DNA from: Nitrospirillum amazonense | Lineage (GTDB): Bacteria > Pseudomonadota > Alphaproteobacteria > Azospirillales > Azospirillaceae | NCBI RefSeq assembly: GCF_007828045.1 | Contig: NZ_VITN01000027.1 | Coordinates: forward strand, 19,847-83,846 | Direction of reading: 5' to 3' | DNA length: 64,000 bases | In this document: positions 44,093 through 53,342 of the stretch, piece by piece | Position numbering within the stretch: position 1 is the first letter of the stretch | How the letters are laid out: every line of letters starts with the position of its first letter | Notes under the pieces: generated by a model | What the model was told of the DNA's origin: nothing | Databases searched by the model: none | Seen by the model: the letters and a program-made list of their open reading frames with translations, nothing else | Made by a program: the position numbers and the translations under genes

Positions 44093-45001
44093 ATGAGCAC
44101 GGACACCGCCGCCATGGCCCCGCCCCCCGCCGCCGCCTCCACTGGCCCCCTGGCCATCGTCCGCACCCCCGCGGAGTTGCGCGCCCGCGTCGCCGCCTGG
44201 CGTAAGGAGGGGCTGCGCGTGGGCCTGGTGCCCACCATGGGCGCCCTGCACGAAGGGCACCTGACCCTGGTCAAGCGCGCGCGCGACCTGGCCGACCGCG
44301 TCGTCGCCAGCGTGTTCGTGAACCCCACCCAGTTCGGGCCCAATGAGGACTTCAGCCGCTATCCCCGGGATGAGGCGGGTGACGCCCGCCTGCTGGCCGG
44401 CGCCGGCTGCGACCTGCTGTACGCGCCGGGGGTGGAGGCCATCTATCCGCCGGGCTTCACCACCACGGTGGATGTCGGGCCGGTGGCCGTGCCGCTGGAG
44501 GGCCACTTCCGCCCCGGCCATTTCCAGGGCGTGGCCACGGTAGTGGCCAAGCTGCTGTTGCAGGCCCTGCCCGATGTCGCCTGCTTCGGGCAGAAAGATT
44601 ACCAGCAGCTGGCCGTCATTCGCCGCCTGGCGGCCGACCTGGACATCCCGGTGCGCATCGAGGGCGTGCCCACGGTGCGCGAGGCCGACGGCCTGGCCCT
44701 GTCGTCCCGCAACCGCTACCTTTCGGCGGAGGAACGGCAGCAGGCCGTCGCCATCAGCCGTGTGCTGAACCGGCTGCGCGACACCTTGGGCGACGGCGGC
44801 CAGCCCGTGGCCCCCGCCATCGCCCAGGCCACGGAGGCACTGACGGCCGCCGGCTTCACCCGCATCGATTATGTCGCGGTGGTCGATGCCGGGACGCTGG
44901 CACCGCTGGAGCGGGTGGACCGCCCCGCCCGCGCCCTGGTTGCCGCCTTCCTGGGCCGCACCCGCCTGATCGATAACCTGGCGCTGGGACCGGACGCCTG
45001 A
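44093..45001 (+). CDS. panC: Pantothenate synthetase
   Basis: 302 residues, about 15 longer than usual at an Ala/Pro-rich N-terminus. Nucleotidyl-transferase motif MGALHEGH has His53 and His56; FVNPTQFGPNEDFSRYPR, FGQKDYQQL and the KMSKS-like ALSSRNRYL follow. It joins pantoate and beta-alanine with ATP. panB and panE are at separate loci of this window. Confidence 0.96.
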   Translation: MSTDTAAMAPPPAAASTGPLAIVRTPAELRARVAAWRKEGLRVGLVPTMGALHEGHLTLVKRARDLADRVVASVFVNPTQFGPNEDFSRYPRDEAGDARLLAGAGCDLLYAPGVEAIYPPGFTTTVDVGPVAVPLEGHFRPGHFQGVATVVAKLLLQALPDVACFGQKDYQQLAVIRRLAADLDIPVRIEGVPTVREADGLALSSRNRYLSAEERQQAVAISRVLNRLRDTLGDGGQPVAPAIAQATEALTAAGFTRIDYVAVVDAGTLAPLERVDRPARALVAAFLGRTRLIDNLALGPDA

Positions 45002-45004
45002 GCC

Positions 45005-45337
45005 TCAGGGCATGAGGAGCGTGGTGGGCGTGGCATACCAATTCTGAAGCGCCATGCAGTGCAGCACCGCCTTGTGCCGATCAGTATCGATGAACCAGCC
45101 TGAAAGCGGATACCCCCGACCAGCCTCCACATCCGGCAGGCGGTCGGGATCATGCGCCGCGACACACGCGTGCAAGGTCTCGGGGAACCGCCGCCTCATG
45201 TCGTCCCACGCTGCTTGGGACGGCAATGGTCCATGCTGCAAGGGTCCATATGACAGGCCCCACCGCCGCTCCATCGTATAAAAGCAGCCTGTCAGCAGCA
45301 GGCAGGCCGCCAAGGCGCCCAGGTGTCTTGCGCGCAT
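45005..45337 (-). CDS. Small lipoprotein, paralog of the next gene
   Basis: 110 residues with a lipoprotein signal (ALAACLLLTGC). The mature part shares a block of about 55 residues with the neighbour at 45438-45791: RRFPETLHACVAAHDPDRLPDVEAGRGYP..SGW followed by a Cys and LxP ending. Two conserved cysteines suggest a disulfide. No family recognised. It converges on panC with 3 nt between. Confidence 0.75.
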   Translation of the reverse strand: MRARHLGALAACLLLTGCFYTMERRWGLSYGPLQHGPLPSQAAWDDMRRRFPETLHACVAAHDPDRLPDVEAGRGYPLSGWFIDTDRHKAVLHCMALQNWYATPTTLLMP

Positions 45338-45437
45338 GATATCCCCATCCCCGCGGCCCCACGCCGTGTGGATGCAGGGCTATCCACCCTGGATGGCAAG
45401 AATATGGCGCCCCCATCGCCGGGAGAGCGCCCCGCCC

Positions 45438-45791
45438 CTAGGGCGACAGGCGGCTGGTGGAGGTGGTGACCCAGCCCTGGGCGCGCATGCAGTCCAGCAC
45501 GGCGTCGTGGGCACGCCCGATGTGCCAGTCGGAGATGGGATAGCCCCGGCCCGCGTCCAGGTCCGCCAGGCGCTCGGGGTCGTTGGCTGCGACGCAGGCG
45601 CGCAAGGTCTCGGGAAACCGCTGTTCCTTTTCCCGCACCAGGGCCTGCTGTTGCGCCAGCGAGGGGTGGTCGCGGGTCAGCAACGCCATGTCGACGTTCC
45701 AGCGCCGGTCACCGGTGTAGGCGCAGGCGGCAAGCGCCAGGCACGTTCCCGTCATCACCAAGCCCATCACCACCAGCCGCCGCATCGCCAT
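45438..45791 (-). CDS. Small lipoprotein, paralog of the previous gene
   Basis: 117 residues, lipobox LAAC after a signal peptide. The core QRFPETLRACVAANDPERLADLDAGRGYPISDW..DCMRAQGW closely matches the 45005-45337 protein, so the two arose by tandem duplication. Function unknown; outer-membrane or periplasmic location inferred. It lies 4 nt from the stop of the permease gene on the same strand. Confidence 0.75.
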   Translation of the reverse strand: MAMRRLVVMGLVMTGTCLALAACAYTGDRRWNVDMALLTRDHPSLAQQQALVREKEQRFPETLRACVAANDPERLADLDAGRGYPISDWHIGRAHDAVLDCMRAQGWVTTSTSRLSP

Positions 45792-45795
45792 CCCC

Positions 45796-47040
45796 TCATA
45801 CCGCCGCGATATAGCCCATCGCCAGCAGCCACACCGTGGCCAGCAGCAGGGATAGCACGGTCATGGGCACGCCGCAGCGGGCATGGTCGCGGAAGCCCAG
45901 GGTCACGCCAACCGCCGCCGCCCGCTCCACCGTGATGATGTTGGCCAGGCTGCCGGGCAGCAGCAGGTTGCCGGCCAGGGTGGAGAACAGGGCCAGGGCG
46001 TACAGCGCCCCCTCCGGCGGGTGGGCCCACACCTTCATCAACAGCACCACCGCCGGCACGTTGCCGATGCTGTTGCTGGCCAGGACGGAGAAGGCGCCCA
46101 GGAAGGGCAGCCGGTCCAGCGCCAGGCCGGACGCCGCCAGCTGGTCCACCAGCTGGCCGGGAAGGCCGGTGTCGGCCAGGGCGCCCGTCAGGATAAACAG
46201 GCCGGCGAACAGGGCCAGCAGGTGCCAATCGACCAGGCCCAGCATGTCGCGGCTGGCGAAGCGGCGGCTGACCAGCATGCAGCCGGCAATACCCAACACC
46301 GCGACGTCGCGGGGAAAGGGCGTGGTGAAGGCCACCAGCAGGACCACGACCCCGATCAGGCCCTTGGATAGCTGCCAGGCCCGGGGGGCGTCCGGGGGCC
46401 CCTCTTCACGGTTCACAAGGGCCGGGGCCTGGCCGTCCGACAGGCGCCCCCGCCACACCCGCGCCACCACCCAATAGACGATGACCAGCGACAGGAAGGC
46501 GGGCACGCCGCAGGCGAACAGGAAGCGCCAGAATCCCAGGTGGCCCAGCTGGCCGATGAGGATGTTCTGCGGATTGCCGATCACGGTGGCGGCGGACCCG
46601 GCGTTGGCGGCCCCCGCCAGGGCGATGAGATAGGGCCGCGCGTCCAGCCCCCGCGCCCGCAGGCCCGCGCACAGCAGCGGCGTCATGGCGAAGACCACCA
46701 CATCGTTGGCCAGCAGGGCGGACAGGCCGCCCGCCACCACCACCACGGCGGCCAGCAGCGCCTCCGGCTTCCACGGCACGTTGGCCAGGCGCCAGGCGCA
46801 CCAGTCATAGAAGCCCGACAGCGCGAACTGCGCCGACAGGATCATGAGCCCCAGCAGGATGAACAGGGTGGGGAAGTCGATGGCCTTGATGGCCGCCCCC
46901 TCCGTCACCGCGCCCGCCACCAGCAGGACGATGGCCCCCAGCATGGCGATGCCGGTGCGGTCCACCTTCAGCCGGGGTAGGTGGCCGATGGCCATGCCCA
47001 GGTAGACGACGGTGAAGGTGACGAGGATCAGCAGAGTCAT
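45796..47040 (-). CDS. SLC13/ArsB-NhaD superfamily permease
   Basis: 414 residues with about 11-12 membrane helices. The paired motifs LLANDVVVFAMTPLL / GSAATVIGNPQNILIG and ASNSIGNVPAVVLLM / LPGSLANIITVERA are the inverted-repeat transport signatures of the ion transporter superfamily. The substrate (dicarboxylate, arsenite or Na+) cannot be told; no ars genes are adjacent. ATG at 47040. Confidence 0.85.
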   Translation of the reverse strand: MTLLILVTFTVVYLGMAIGHLPRLKVDRTGIAMLGAIVLLVAGAVTEGAAIKAIDFPTLFILLGLMILSAQFALSGFYDWCAWRLANVPWKPEALLAAVVVVAGGLSALLANDVVVFAMTPLLCAGLRARGLDARPYLIALAGAANAGSAATVIGNPQNILIGQLGHLGFWRFLFACGVPAFLSLVIVYWVVARVWRGRLSDGQAPALVNREEGPPDAPRAWQLSKGLIGVVVLLVAFTTPFPRDVAVLGIAGCMLVSRRFASRDMLGLVDWHLLALFAGLFILTGALADTGLPGQLVDQLAASGLALDRLPFLGAFSVLASNSIGNVPAVVLLMKVWAHPPEGALYALALFSTLAGNLLLPGSLANIITVERAAAVGVTLGFRDHARCGVPMTVLSLLLATVWLLAMGYIAAV

Positions 47041-47111
47041 GAGCCCAGCGCTACCGCGCGGGCGCCCGAGCGGCAAGCGGGAAATAGGCCTAGGGAATCA
47101 GGTAGATGTGA

Positions 47112-47975
47112 TTAGGCCGCAGCCTCGGCGCCCTTCTTGGCCCCGGCCAGGGCCGCCATGTCCACCTGCATGCCCTCGCGCGCGGCGAAGCACTGCGCCC
47201 ATTCCTGCTGCGCCTCAGCCTCGATGGCCTTCATGCGGACATCGTCATGGTCGGGATCGTGGTGGAACAGGCATAGGCGGCCGACGCCGGCGGCCCGGGC
47301 CAGGCGCACGCCTTCCCGCCAGGTGGAATGGCCCCAGCCCCGGCGGCCGGCGAATTCCTCATCGGTATAGGAACAGTCGTACGCCACCAGATCGGCACCC
47401 TGGATCAAGCCCAGGACGTTGGCGTCCATACGATCAGGGTCGTGCTCGGTATCCGTGACGTAGCAGAAGCTGCGTCCGTCGTAGTCGATGCGATAACCGG
47501 TGCCGCCACCCGGATGGTTCAGGCGCGCGGTGTGGACGGTGATGCCGTCGCCCAGGTCCAGGGTGGCGCCGGGGCGAAAATCCTCAAACACCAGCGAGGC
47601 GCGCAGCTTCTGCAGCGGCACGGGGAACAGGCAGGAATCCATGGGCTTTTCCATGACGGACTGGATGCAGTGCGCGCCCTGGCAGTGGCCCGCCATCACC
47701 CGCATGGAAAAGTCGGTGTTGTAGCAGGGCTCGAAAAACGGGAAGCCATTGATGTGGTCGATATGGGTATGGGTCAGCAGCAACGTGACATCGTTGATGC
47801 CGCGTGCGCGCAGGCTCTTGCCCAGCGACCGCAGGCCGGTGCCGGCATCCAGTACGAGCGTTCGGTCGCCCGCCGTCACCTCGATACAGCTGGTGTTGCC
47901 ACCATACTCAAGATGACTGGCCATCGGACAGGGGACAGTCCCGCGGACACCCCAGAAGGTAACGGTGAAACCCAT
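47112..47975 (-). CDS. MBL-fold metallohydrolase
   Basis: 287 residues. Starts FTVTFWGVRGTVPCP and has the metal motif LTHTHIDHINGFPFF (HxHxDH) near residue 85, a His in RLNHPGGGTGYRI, Asp in VTDTEHD, and a distal FHHDPDHDD. This is the WGxRGS-type metal-dependent hydrolase group related to phosphodiesterases. Substrate unknown. The frame continues upstream to 48068 without homology. Confidence 0.88.
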   Translation of the reverse strand: MGFTVTFWGVRGTVPCPMASHLEYGGNTSCIEVTAGDRTLVLDAGTGLRSLGKSLRARGINDVTLLLTHTHIDHINGFPFFEPCYNTDFSMRVMAGHCQGAHCIQSVMEKPMDSCLFPVPLQKLRASLVFEDFRPGATLDLGDGITVHTARLNHPGGGTGYRIDYDGRSFCYVTDTEHDPDRMDANVLGLIQGADLVAYDCSYTDEEFAGRRGWGHSTWREGVRLARAAGVGRLCLFHHDPDHDDVRMKAIEAEAQQEWAQCFAAREGMQVDMAALAGAKKGAEAAA

Positions 47976-48180
47976 AAACCAAAGCCCCGAATTCCATCGC
48001 GGCCAAGCTAACCCTCCCTTGAACACCGGTCTGTGACGTGTCGCACAGGAAGGAACGCGCTTGGGCACAAGTGCACAGGGATTGTCAAGTGATGTTCGCC
48101 CCGCGAACGCACAACCACACTTTAAGGGGTACCCTTTCCAGCGGGGAATCCCCCTTGAAATTCAGGCATCCTTTCCCGTT

Positions 48181-49143
48181 TCACCGGCGGCGGGGACGCA
48201 GGCGATGGTCCAGCCGCTCATCATCCAGGCCGGCCGGCTCTTGATGGATGGTGACCTCCGCGTTGGGAAAGGCGGCGCGCAGGGATGATTCGATCTCATC
48301 CGTGATGTCATGCGCCTCTGTCAGCGTCAGATGGCTGTCCAGCTCCAGGTGGAATTCGATGTGCTGGCCCAGGCCGGTGGATCGGGTGCGCAGGTCGTGC
48401 AGACCGCGTGACGCCGGGTGGGCGTTCACAAGGTCGACGACCCGGGTACGGTCCACGTCGGGCAGCTCACGGTCCATCAGCACGTCCAGCGCCGTGCGCG
48501 AGATGCCGACCGCGCCCCAGACCAGGAAGGCGGCGATGCCCAGACCGAACAGGGGATCCCAGAACGCCTGGCCCGTCCAGCGGCCCAGCAGCAGCGAGAC
48601 CATGACGGCGGCGTTCAGCAGCATGTCGCCGCTGTAGTGCAGGCTGTCGGCGCCAATGGCCAGCGAGGCCGTGCGGCGGATGACCCAGCGCTGGAACAGC
48701 ACCAGCATGAAGGTGAGCGCGATGGCGGCGGCCATGACCCACAGGCCCACGCTGATGTCGCCCACCGGCCTCGGTTCGAACAGCCGGCCCAGCGATTCGT
48801 AGCCCAGGAACATGGCCGATCCGACAATGAAGGCGGACTGGAAGAGTGCCGCCAGCGGTTCCGCCTTGCCATGGCCGAAACGAAAGGCGGAGTCCGGTGG
48901 CTTCAGGGCCCGGGCCACACTGATGAGGGTGATGACGGAGGCCAGCGCGTCCACGCTGCTGTCGATCAGCGAGGACAGGATGCTAACGGAATTGGTGGCC
49001 AGATAGGCGCCGAACTTGCCGGCGATGAGGATGGCGGCCACGGTGACGCTGGCATAGGTGGCGCCACGGCGCCACCGTCCGTCCGCATCGCCCTCCCCCA
49101 CACCGTCGGGCGATTCAGGCTGCACCTTGGCCGTCATGTTCAT
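48181..49143 (-). CDS. Cation diffusion facilitator (CDF) metal efflux transporter
   Basis: 320 residues: six membrane helices with metal-site Asp residues in SLIDSSVDALASV (helix 2) and ADSLHYSGDMLLNA (helix 5), then a cytoplasmic ferredoxin-like domain (GLHDLRTRSTGLGQHIEFHLELD). FieF-like, exporting Fe(II)/Zn(II)/Cd(II). The ATG overlaps the pdxH stop by 4 nt (ATGA), so it is translationally coupled to pdxH. Confidence 0.93.
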   Translation of the reverse strand: MNMTAKVQPESPDGVGEGDADGRWRRGATYASVTVAAILIAGKFGAYLATNSVSILSSLIDSSVDALASVITLISVARALKPPDSAFRFGHGKAEPLAALFQSAFIVGSAMFLGYESLGRLFEPRPVGDISVGLWVMAAAIALTFMLVLFQRWVIRRTASLAIGADSLHYSGDMLLNAAVMVSLLLGRWTGQAFWDPLFGLGIAAFLVWGAVGISRTALDVLMDRELPDVDRTRVVDLVNAHPASRGLHDLRTRSTGLGQHIEFHLELDSHLTLTEAHDITDEIESSLRAAFPNAEVTIHQEPAGLDDERLDHRLRPRRR

Positions 49144-49754
49144 GGGTAGAGGCGTTCCGTCGTCCAACCCTCGTCCTCGGCATCCCGAGTATAGACCAGG
49201 CGGTCGTGCAGGCGGAACTCTCTATCCTGCCAGAACTCGATGCGCGCCGGGGTGACGCGGTAGCCGGACCAGTGCGGCGGGCGGGGAATGTCGCCCTCGC
49301 CGAAGCGCGCCGTCTCCTCCGCCACGCGGCGTTCCAGGGTCGCCCGGCTATCCAGCGGCTGCGACTGCGCCGAGGCCCAGGCACCGATCTGGCTGCCCCG
49401 TGGCCGCACGCGGTAATAGTCATCGGCCTCCTGGGCCGTCACCGGGCTGACGCGGCCGTCCACCCGGACCTGGCGGCGCAGGCTTTTCCAGTGGAAGCAC
49501 AGGCCGGCGACGGGATGGGCGGCCAGTTCGCAGCCCTTGCGGCTGAGGGTGTTGGTGTAGAAGACGAAGCCGCCGTCATCCAGGCCCTTCAGCAGCACGA
49601 TGCGCACCGCCGGGATGCCGTCGGCACCGATGGTGGCCAGCGACATGGCGTTGGGGTCGTTGGGTTCGGTCCGCGCCGCCTCGTCCAGCCAGGATTGGAA
49701 CAGCGCGTAAGGGTCGGGTGCGACAACAAAATCCATGGTGGTAATCCGTGTCAT
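49140..49754 (-). CDS. pdxH: Pyridoxamine 5'-phosphate oxidase
   Basis: 204 residues. Characteristic segments: NAMSLATIGADGIPAVRIVLLKGLDDGGFVFYTN, CFHWKSLRRQVRVDGRVSPV, YYRVRPRGSQIGAWAS, and the C-terminal RLVYTRDAEDEGWTTERLYP (FMN and PLP contacts). Makes pyridoxal 5'-phosphate. ATG at 49754 or 49736; the frame extends to 49952 without homology. Confidence 0.95.
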   Translation of the reverse strand: MTRITTMDFVVAPDPYALFQSWLDEAARTEPNDPNAMSLATIGADGIPAVRIVLLKGLDDGGFVFYTNTLSRKGCELAAHPVAGLCFHWKSLRRQVRVDGRVSPVTAQEADDYYRVRPRGSQIGAWASAQSQPLDSRATLERRVAEETARFGEGDIPRPPHWSGYRVTPARIEFWQDREFRLHDRLVYTRDAEDEGWTTERLYP

Positions 49755-49991
49755 AGATATGCCGGAATTGCCGCCTACCATACGCCACACTACATCCTTG
49801 TCCACGCAGGACGCCGCATGGACGACCCGCATGGCGCCGTGTGATTTTTGGGGTGGTTTGTTGCCCCAGATCATTGGCGGCCACCCCGAGAGGAGTGGAT
49901 GCGGGACAGTGTCGGGGATGCGAGACCGGATTGCGCAAAGCCATGCCGCCAATAAAGCGCGGCGCAGGAGAGGAAAGAAGGACTAAGAATC

Positions 49992-50462
49992 ATGAAGAAA
50001 GTCATCATCGCGTTGATGGCGTCCAGCGTCCTGTTGAGCGCGTGCGACACCACCGGGGGCAAGAATCAGACCGTGGGCATGCTGGGCGGTGCCGCCGCCG
50101 GCGGCCTGATCGGTTCGCAGTTCGGCCACGGCGGCGGCAAGCTGGCCATGACCGGCCTGGGCGTCCTGTTGGGCGGTCTGGCGGGCAGCTCCATCGGCAA
50201 GCGCATGGACGACGCCGACCGCGCCGCCATGGAACGCAACACGCAGATGGCCTACAGCGCCCCCGTGGGCCAGCCCATCGTCTGGAACAACCCCGACAAC
50301 GGCCACCAGGTCATCGTGACCCCGGTGAAGGACGGCACCCGGGGCGACGGCGCCTATTGCCGCGAATTCCAGCAAACCATCGTGGTCGGCGGCGAGCGGC
50401 AGCAGGGCTACGGCACCGCCTGCCGCCAGCCGGACGGCAGCTGGAAGATCGTCAACGACTGA
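49992..50462 (+). CDS. Glycine-zipper surface lipoprotein (17-kDa-antigen-like)
   Basis: 156 residues. Lipoprotein signal KKVIIALMASSVLLSAC, then a glycine-zipper 2TM region (GMLGGAAAGGLIGSQFG...LGVLLGGLAGSSIGKRMDDADR). The C-terminal domain (YCREFQQTIVVGGERQQGYGTACRQPDGSWKIV) carries two cysteines. Matches the RT0821/Lpp0805 family of outer-membrane lipoproteins. GAAGGA precedes the ATG. Confidence 0.92.
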   Translation: MKKVIIALMASSVLLSACDTTGGKNQTVGMLGGAAAGGLIGSQFGHGGGKLAMTGLGVLLGGLAGSSIGKRMDDADRAAMERNTQMAYSAPVGQPIVWNNPDNGHQVIVTPVKDGTRGDGAYCREFQQTIVVGGERQQGYGTACRQPDGSWKIVND

Positions 50463-50483
50463 TCCCCTTTCACGTCCTGTACG

Positions 50484-50518
50484 AACCCCTGGCCGCGATC
50501 GCGCGGCCAGGGGTTTGT
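50484..50518 (+). terminator. Intrinsic terminator
   Basis: AACCCCTGGCCGC pairs with GCGGCCAGGGGTT, followed by TTGTT, 22 nt after the lipoprotein stop. Confidence 0.85.
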
Positions 50519-50620
50519 TCATGGCGGCCCGGATCCCCTAAATAGCCGGTCCCCGCATGCTTGAAGCGGCGCGCGCGTTGCGCATATTGTGGGGCCAGAC
50601 CGGCAATAGATAGTGCGACC

Positions 50621-51514
50621 ATGCGCGATCCCTACCAAATCCTTGGCGTCGGCCGCAGCGCCAGCGCTGAGGACATCAAGCAGGCGTATCGCCGCCTCGC
50701 CAAGCAGTACCATCCCGACCTGAACCCGGGCCGGGCCGATATCGAGCTGAAGTTCAAGGAAGCCAACGGCGCCTACAGCCTGTTGTCCGACCCGGACAAG
50801 CGTGCCCGCTATGACCGGGGCGAGATCGACGCCAGCGGCGCCGAGCGGCCGGACCGTTCCTTCCGCCGCGCCTATGCCGGCGCCGGGCGGTCGGGCGACT
50901 TCGATTATGAGGACGATCCCTTCGCCGACATCTTCGGCGCCGCCCGCAAGCGCGGCGGCAGTGGCGTGAAGGCGCGCGGCAGCGACGTGGCCTATTCCGT
51001 CACCGTGCCGTTCACCGAGGCCTGCCTGGGCGCCAAGCGGCGCCTGAGCCTGTCCACGGGCAAGAGCATCGACATCAACATCCCCCCCGGCACGCAGGAC
51101 CAGCAGAAGCTGCGCCTGAAGGGCCAGGGCCTGGCGGGACTGGGCGGCGCCGGGGCCGGCGATGCCATCGTCGAGGTGCACGTCACCCCCCACCCCTACT
51201 TCGTGCGCCGGGAGGACGACATCCACCTGGACGTGCCTATCACCCTGCAGGAAGCGCTGCTGGGCGCCACCATCAAGGTGCCGACCTTGGATGGCGCTGT
51301 ACAGGTCAAGGTGCCCAAGCCCGCCAATTCCGGCACCACCCTGCGCCTGAAGGGCAAGGGCGTCGCCAATCCCGAGCGCGGCACCCAGGGCGACCAGTAC
51401 GTGAAGCTGACCGTCGTCCTGCCCGAGCGGCCGGATGCCGAGTTGCAGGCCTTCATCGAGAAGTGGGGCAAGGCCCACGAGTACGACGTGCGCCGCAAGG
51501 CCGGCCTGATCTGA
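50621..51514 (+). CDS. DnaJ-class co-chaperone (CbpA-like)
   Basis: 297 residues. J-domain at 1-65 with the HPD motif at 31-33, a Gly/Arg linker, then DnaJ C-terminal domains I/II ([18 protein letters not shown]...[37 protein letters not shown]). There is no zinc-finger CxxCxGxG repeat, so it is CbpA-type rather than DnaJ itself. Stimulates a DnaK ATPase encoded elsewhere. Confidence 0.93.
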   Translation: MRDPYQILGVGRSASAEDIKQAYRRLAKQYHPDLNPGRADIELKFKEANGAYSLLSDPDKRARYDRGEIDASGAERPDRSFRRAYAGAGRSGDFDYEDDPFADIFGAARKRGGSGVKARGSDVAYSVTVPFTEACLGAKRRLSLSTGKSIDINIPPGTQDQQKLRLKGQGLAGLGGAGAGDAIVEVHVTPHPYFVRREDDIHLDVPITLQEALLGATIKVPTLDGAVQVKVPKPANSGTTLRLKGKGVANPERGTQGDQYVKLTVVLPERPDAELQAFIEKWGKAHEYDVRRKAGLI

Positions 51515-51533
51515 GGCCATACCGGCGGAAGAA

Positions 51534-51568
51534 GAAAGGGTGGTGCCTCGCGGCGCCGCCCTTTTTCG
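51534..51568. terminator. Terminator hairpin
   Basis: AAAGGGTGGTGCC pairs (with G-U pairs) to GGCGCCGCCCTTT around TCGC, followed by TTCG; serves the DnaJ-like gene and possibly the convergent aldo/keto reductase. Confidence 0.75.
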
Positions 51569-51593
51569 TCGGGCCCTGTCCTGTCGGAGTAAC

Positions 51594-52613
<1,020 letters not shown>

Positions 52614-52625
52614 TCAGGCTGCCGG

Positions 52626-53306
52626 TCACCGGCCGGCGTTGCCGCGGAACAGATCCAGGGTGCGCTTGCGCGCCAGCTGCGCGTCCTCGAGGTTCGAGTC
52701 CGGGCGGCCGTCGTTGTTGAAGCCGTGGCCGGAGTTCTCATAGATGTGGACCGGTACGTCGGGGTGCGCCTTCTGAAGGGTCTCCGCCACCTGGTCGGCC
52801 GGGATGTGCTGATCCTTGCGGCCGAAATGACAGATGACCGGGCACAGGGGCGTGAGGTCCACCAAGCCGGCGACACCGCCGCCGTAATAGCTGGACACCG
52901 CCGCCAGTCCCTGGACCTGGGCGGCCGCGCGCCAGGCGACGGTGCCGCCATAACAGTACCCCACCAGGAAGACCGGGCCCTGGGCCTTCAGCGCGTTGAC
53001 GCAGGCCTGGACATCCGCCACCGGGTTCTCCACGCCGTTGGCCTGGGCGTATTGGCGGCCGACCGCGAAGCCATGCTCGTCATGCCCGGCGACGAAGCCC
53101 TTTTCCTGGCGGTCGAACATGGACGGGGCGATGACCTCGAAGCCCAGCGCCGCCCAGCGGGCCACATCCTCCGCCACGTAGGAGTCCAGGCCGAAAATCT
53201 CCTGGATGACGATGACGCCCCCCTGGCGCTCGCCTTCAGGCTCCGCATGCAGGGCGGTGAACTCGAACCCGTCGATGGCGGAGCGCAGCGTGATGGTCGT
53301 GGCCAT
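52626..53306 (-). CDS. Dienelactone hydrolase family protein
   Basis: 226 residues. Alpha/beta hydrolase with a Cys nucleophile: Cys118 in GYCYGG, Asp165 in GRKDQHIP, His194 in SGHGF, the dienelactone-hydrolase triad. QEIFGLD near residue 36 also matches. An AGGAGG Shine-Dalgarno precedes the ATG. The natural substrate is unknown; the gene is not in an aromatic pathway cluster. Confidence 0.92.
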   Translation of the reverse strand: MATTITLRSAIDGFEFTALHAEPEGERQGGVIVIQEIFGLDSYVAEDVARWAALGFEVIAPSMFDRQEKGFVAGHDEHGFAVGRQYAQANGVENPVADVQACVNALKAQGPVFLVGYCYGGTVAWRAAAQVQGLAAVSSYYGGGVAGLVDLTPLCPVICHFGRKDQHIPADQVAETLQKAHPDVPVHIYENSGHGFNNDGRPDSNLEDAQLARKRTLDLFRGNAGR

Positions 53307-53342
53307 GTCGGCCTCCTGTCTGATGGAAGGACGTGTAGGGAA

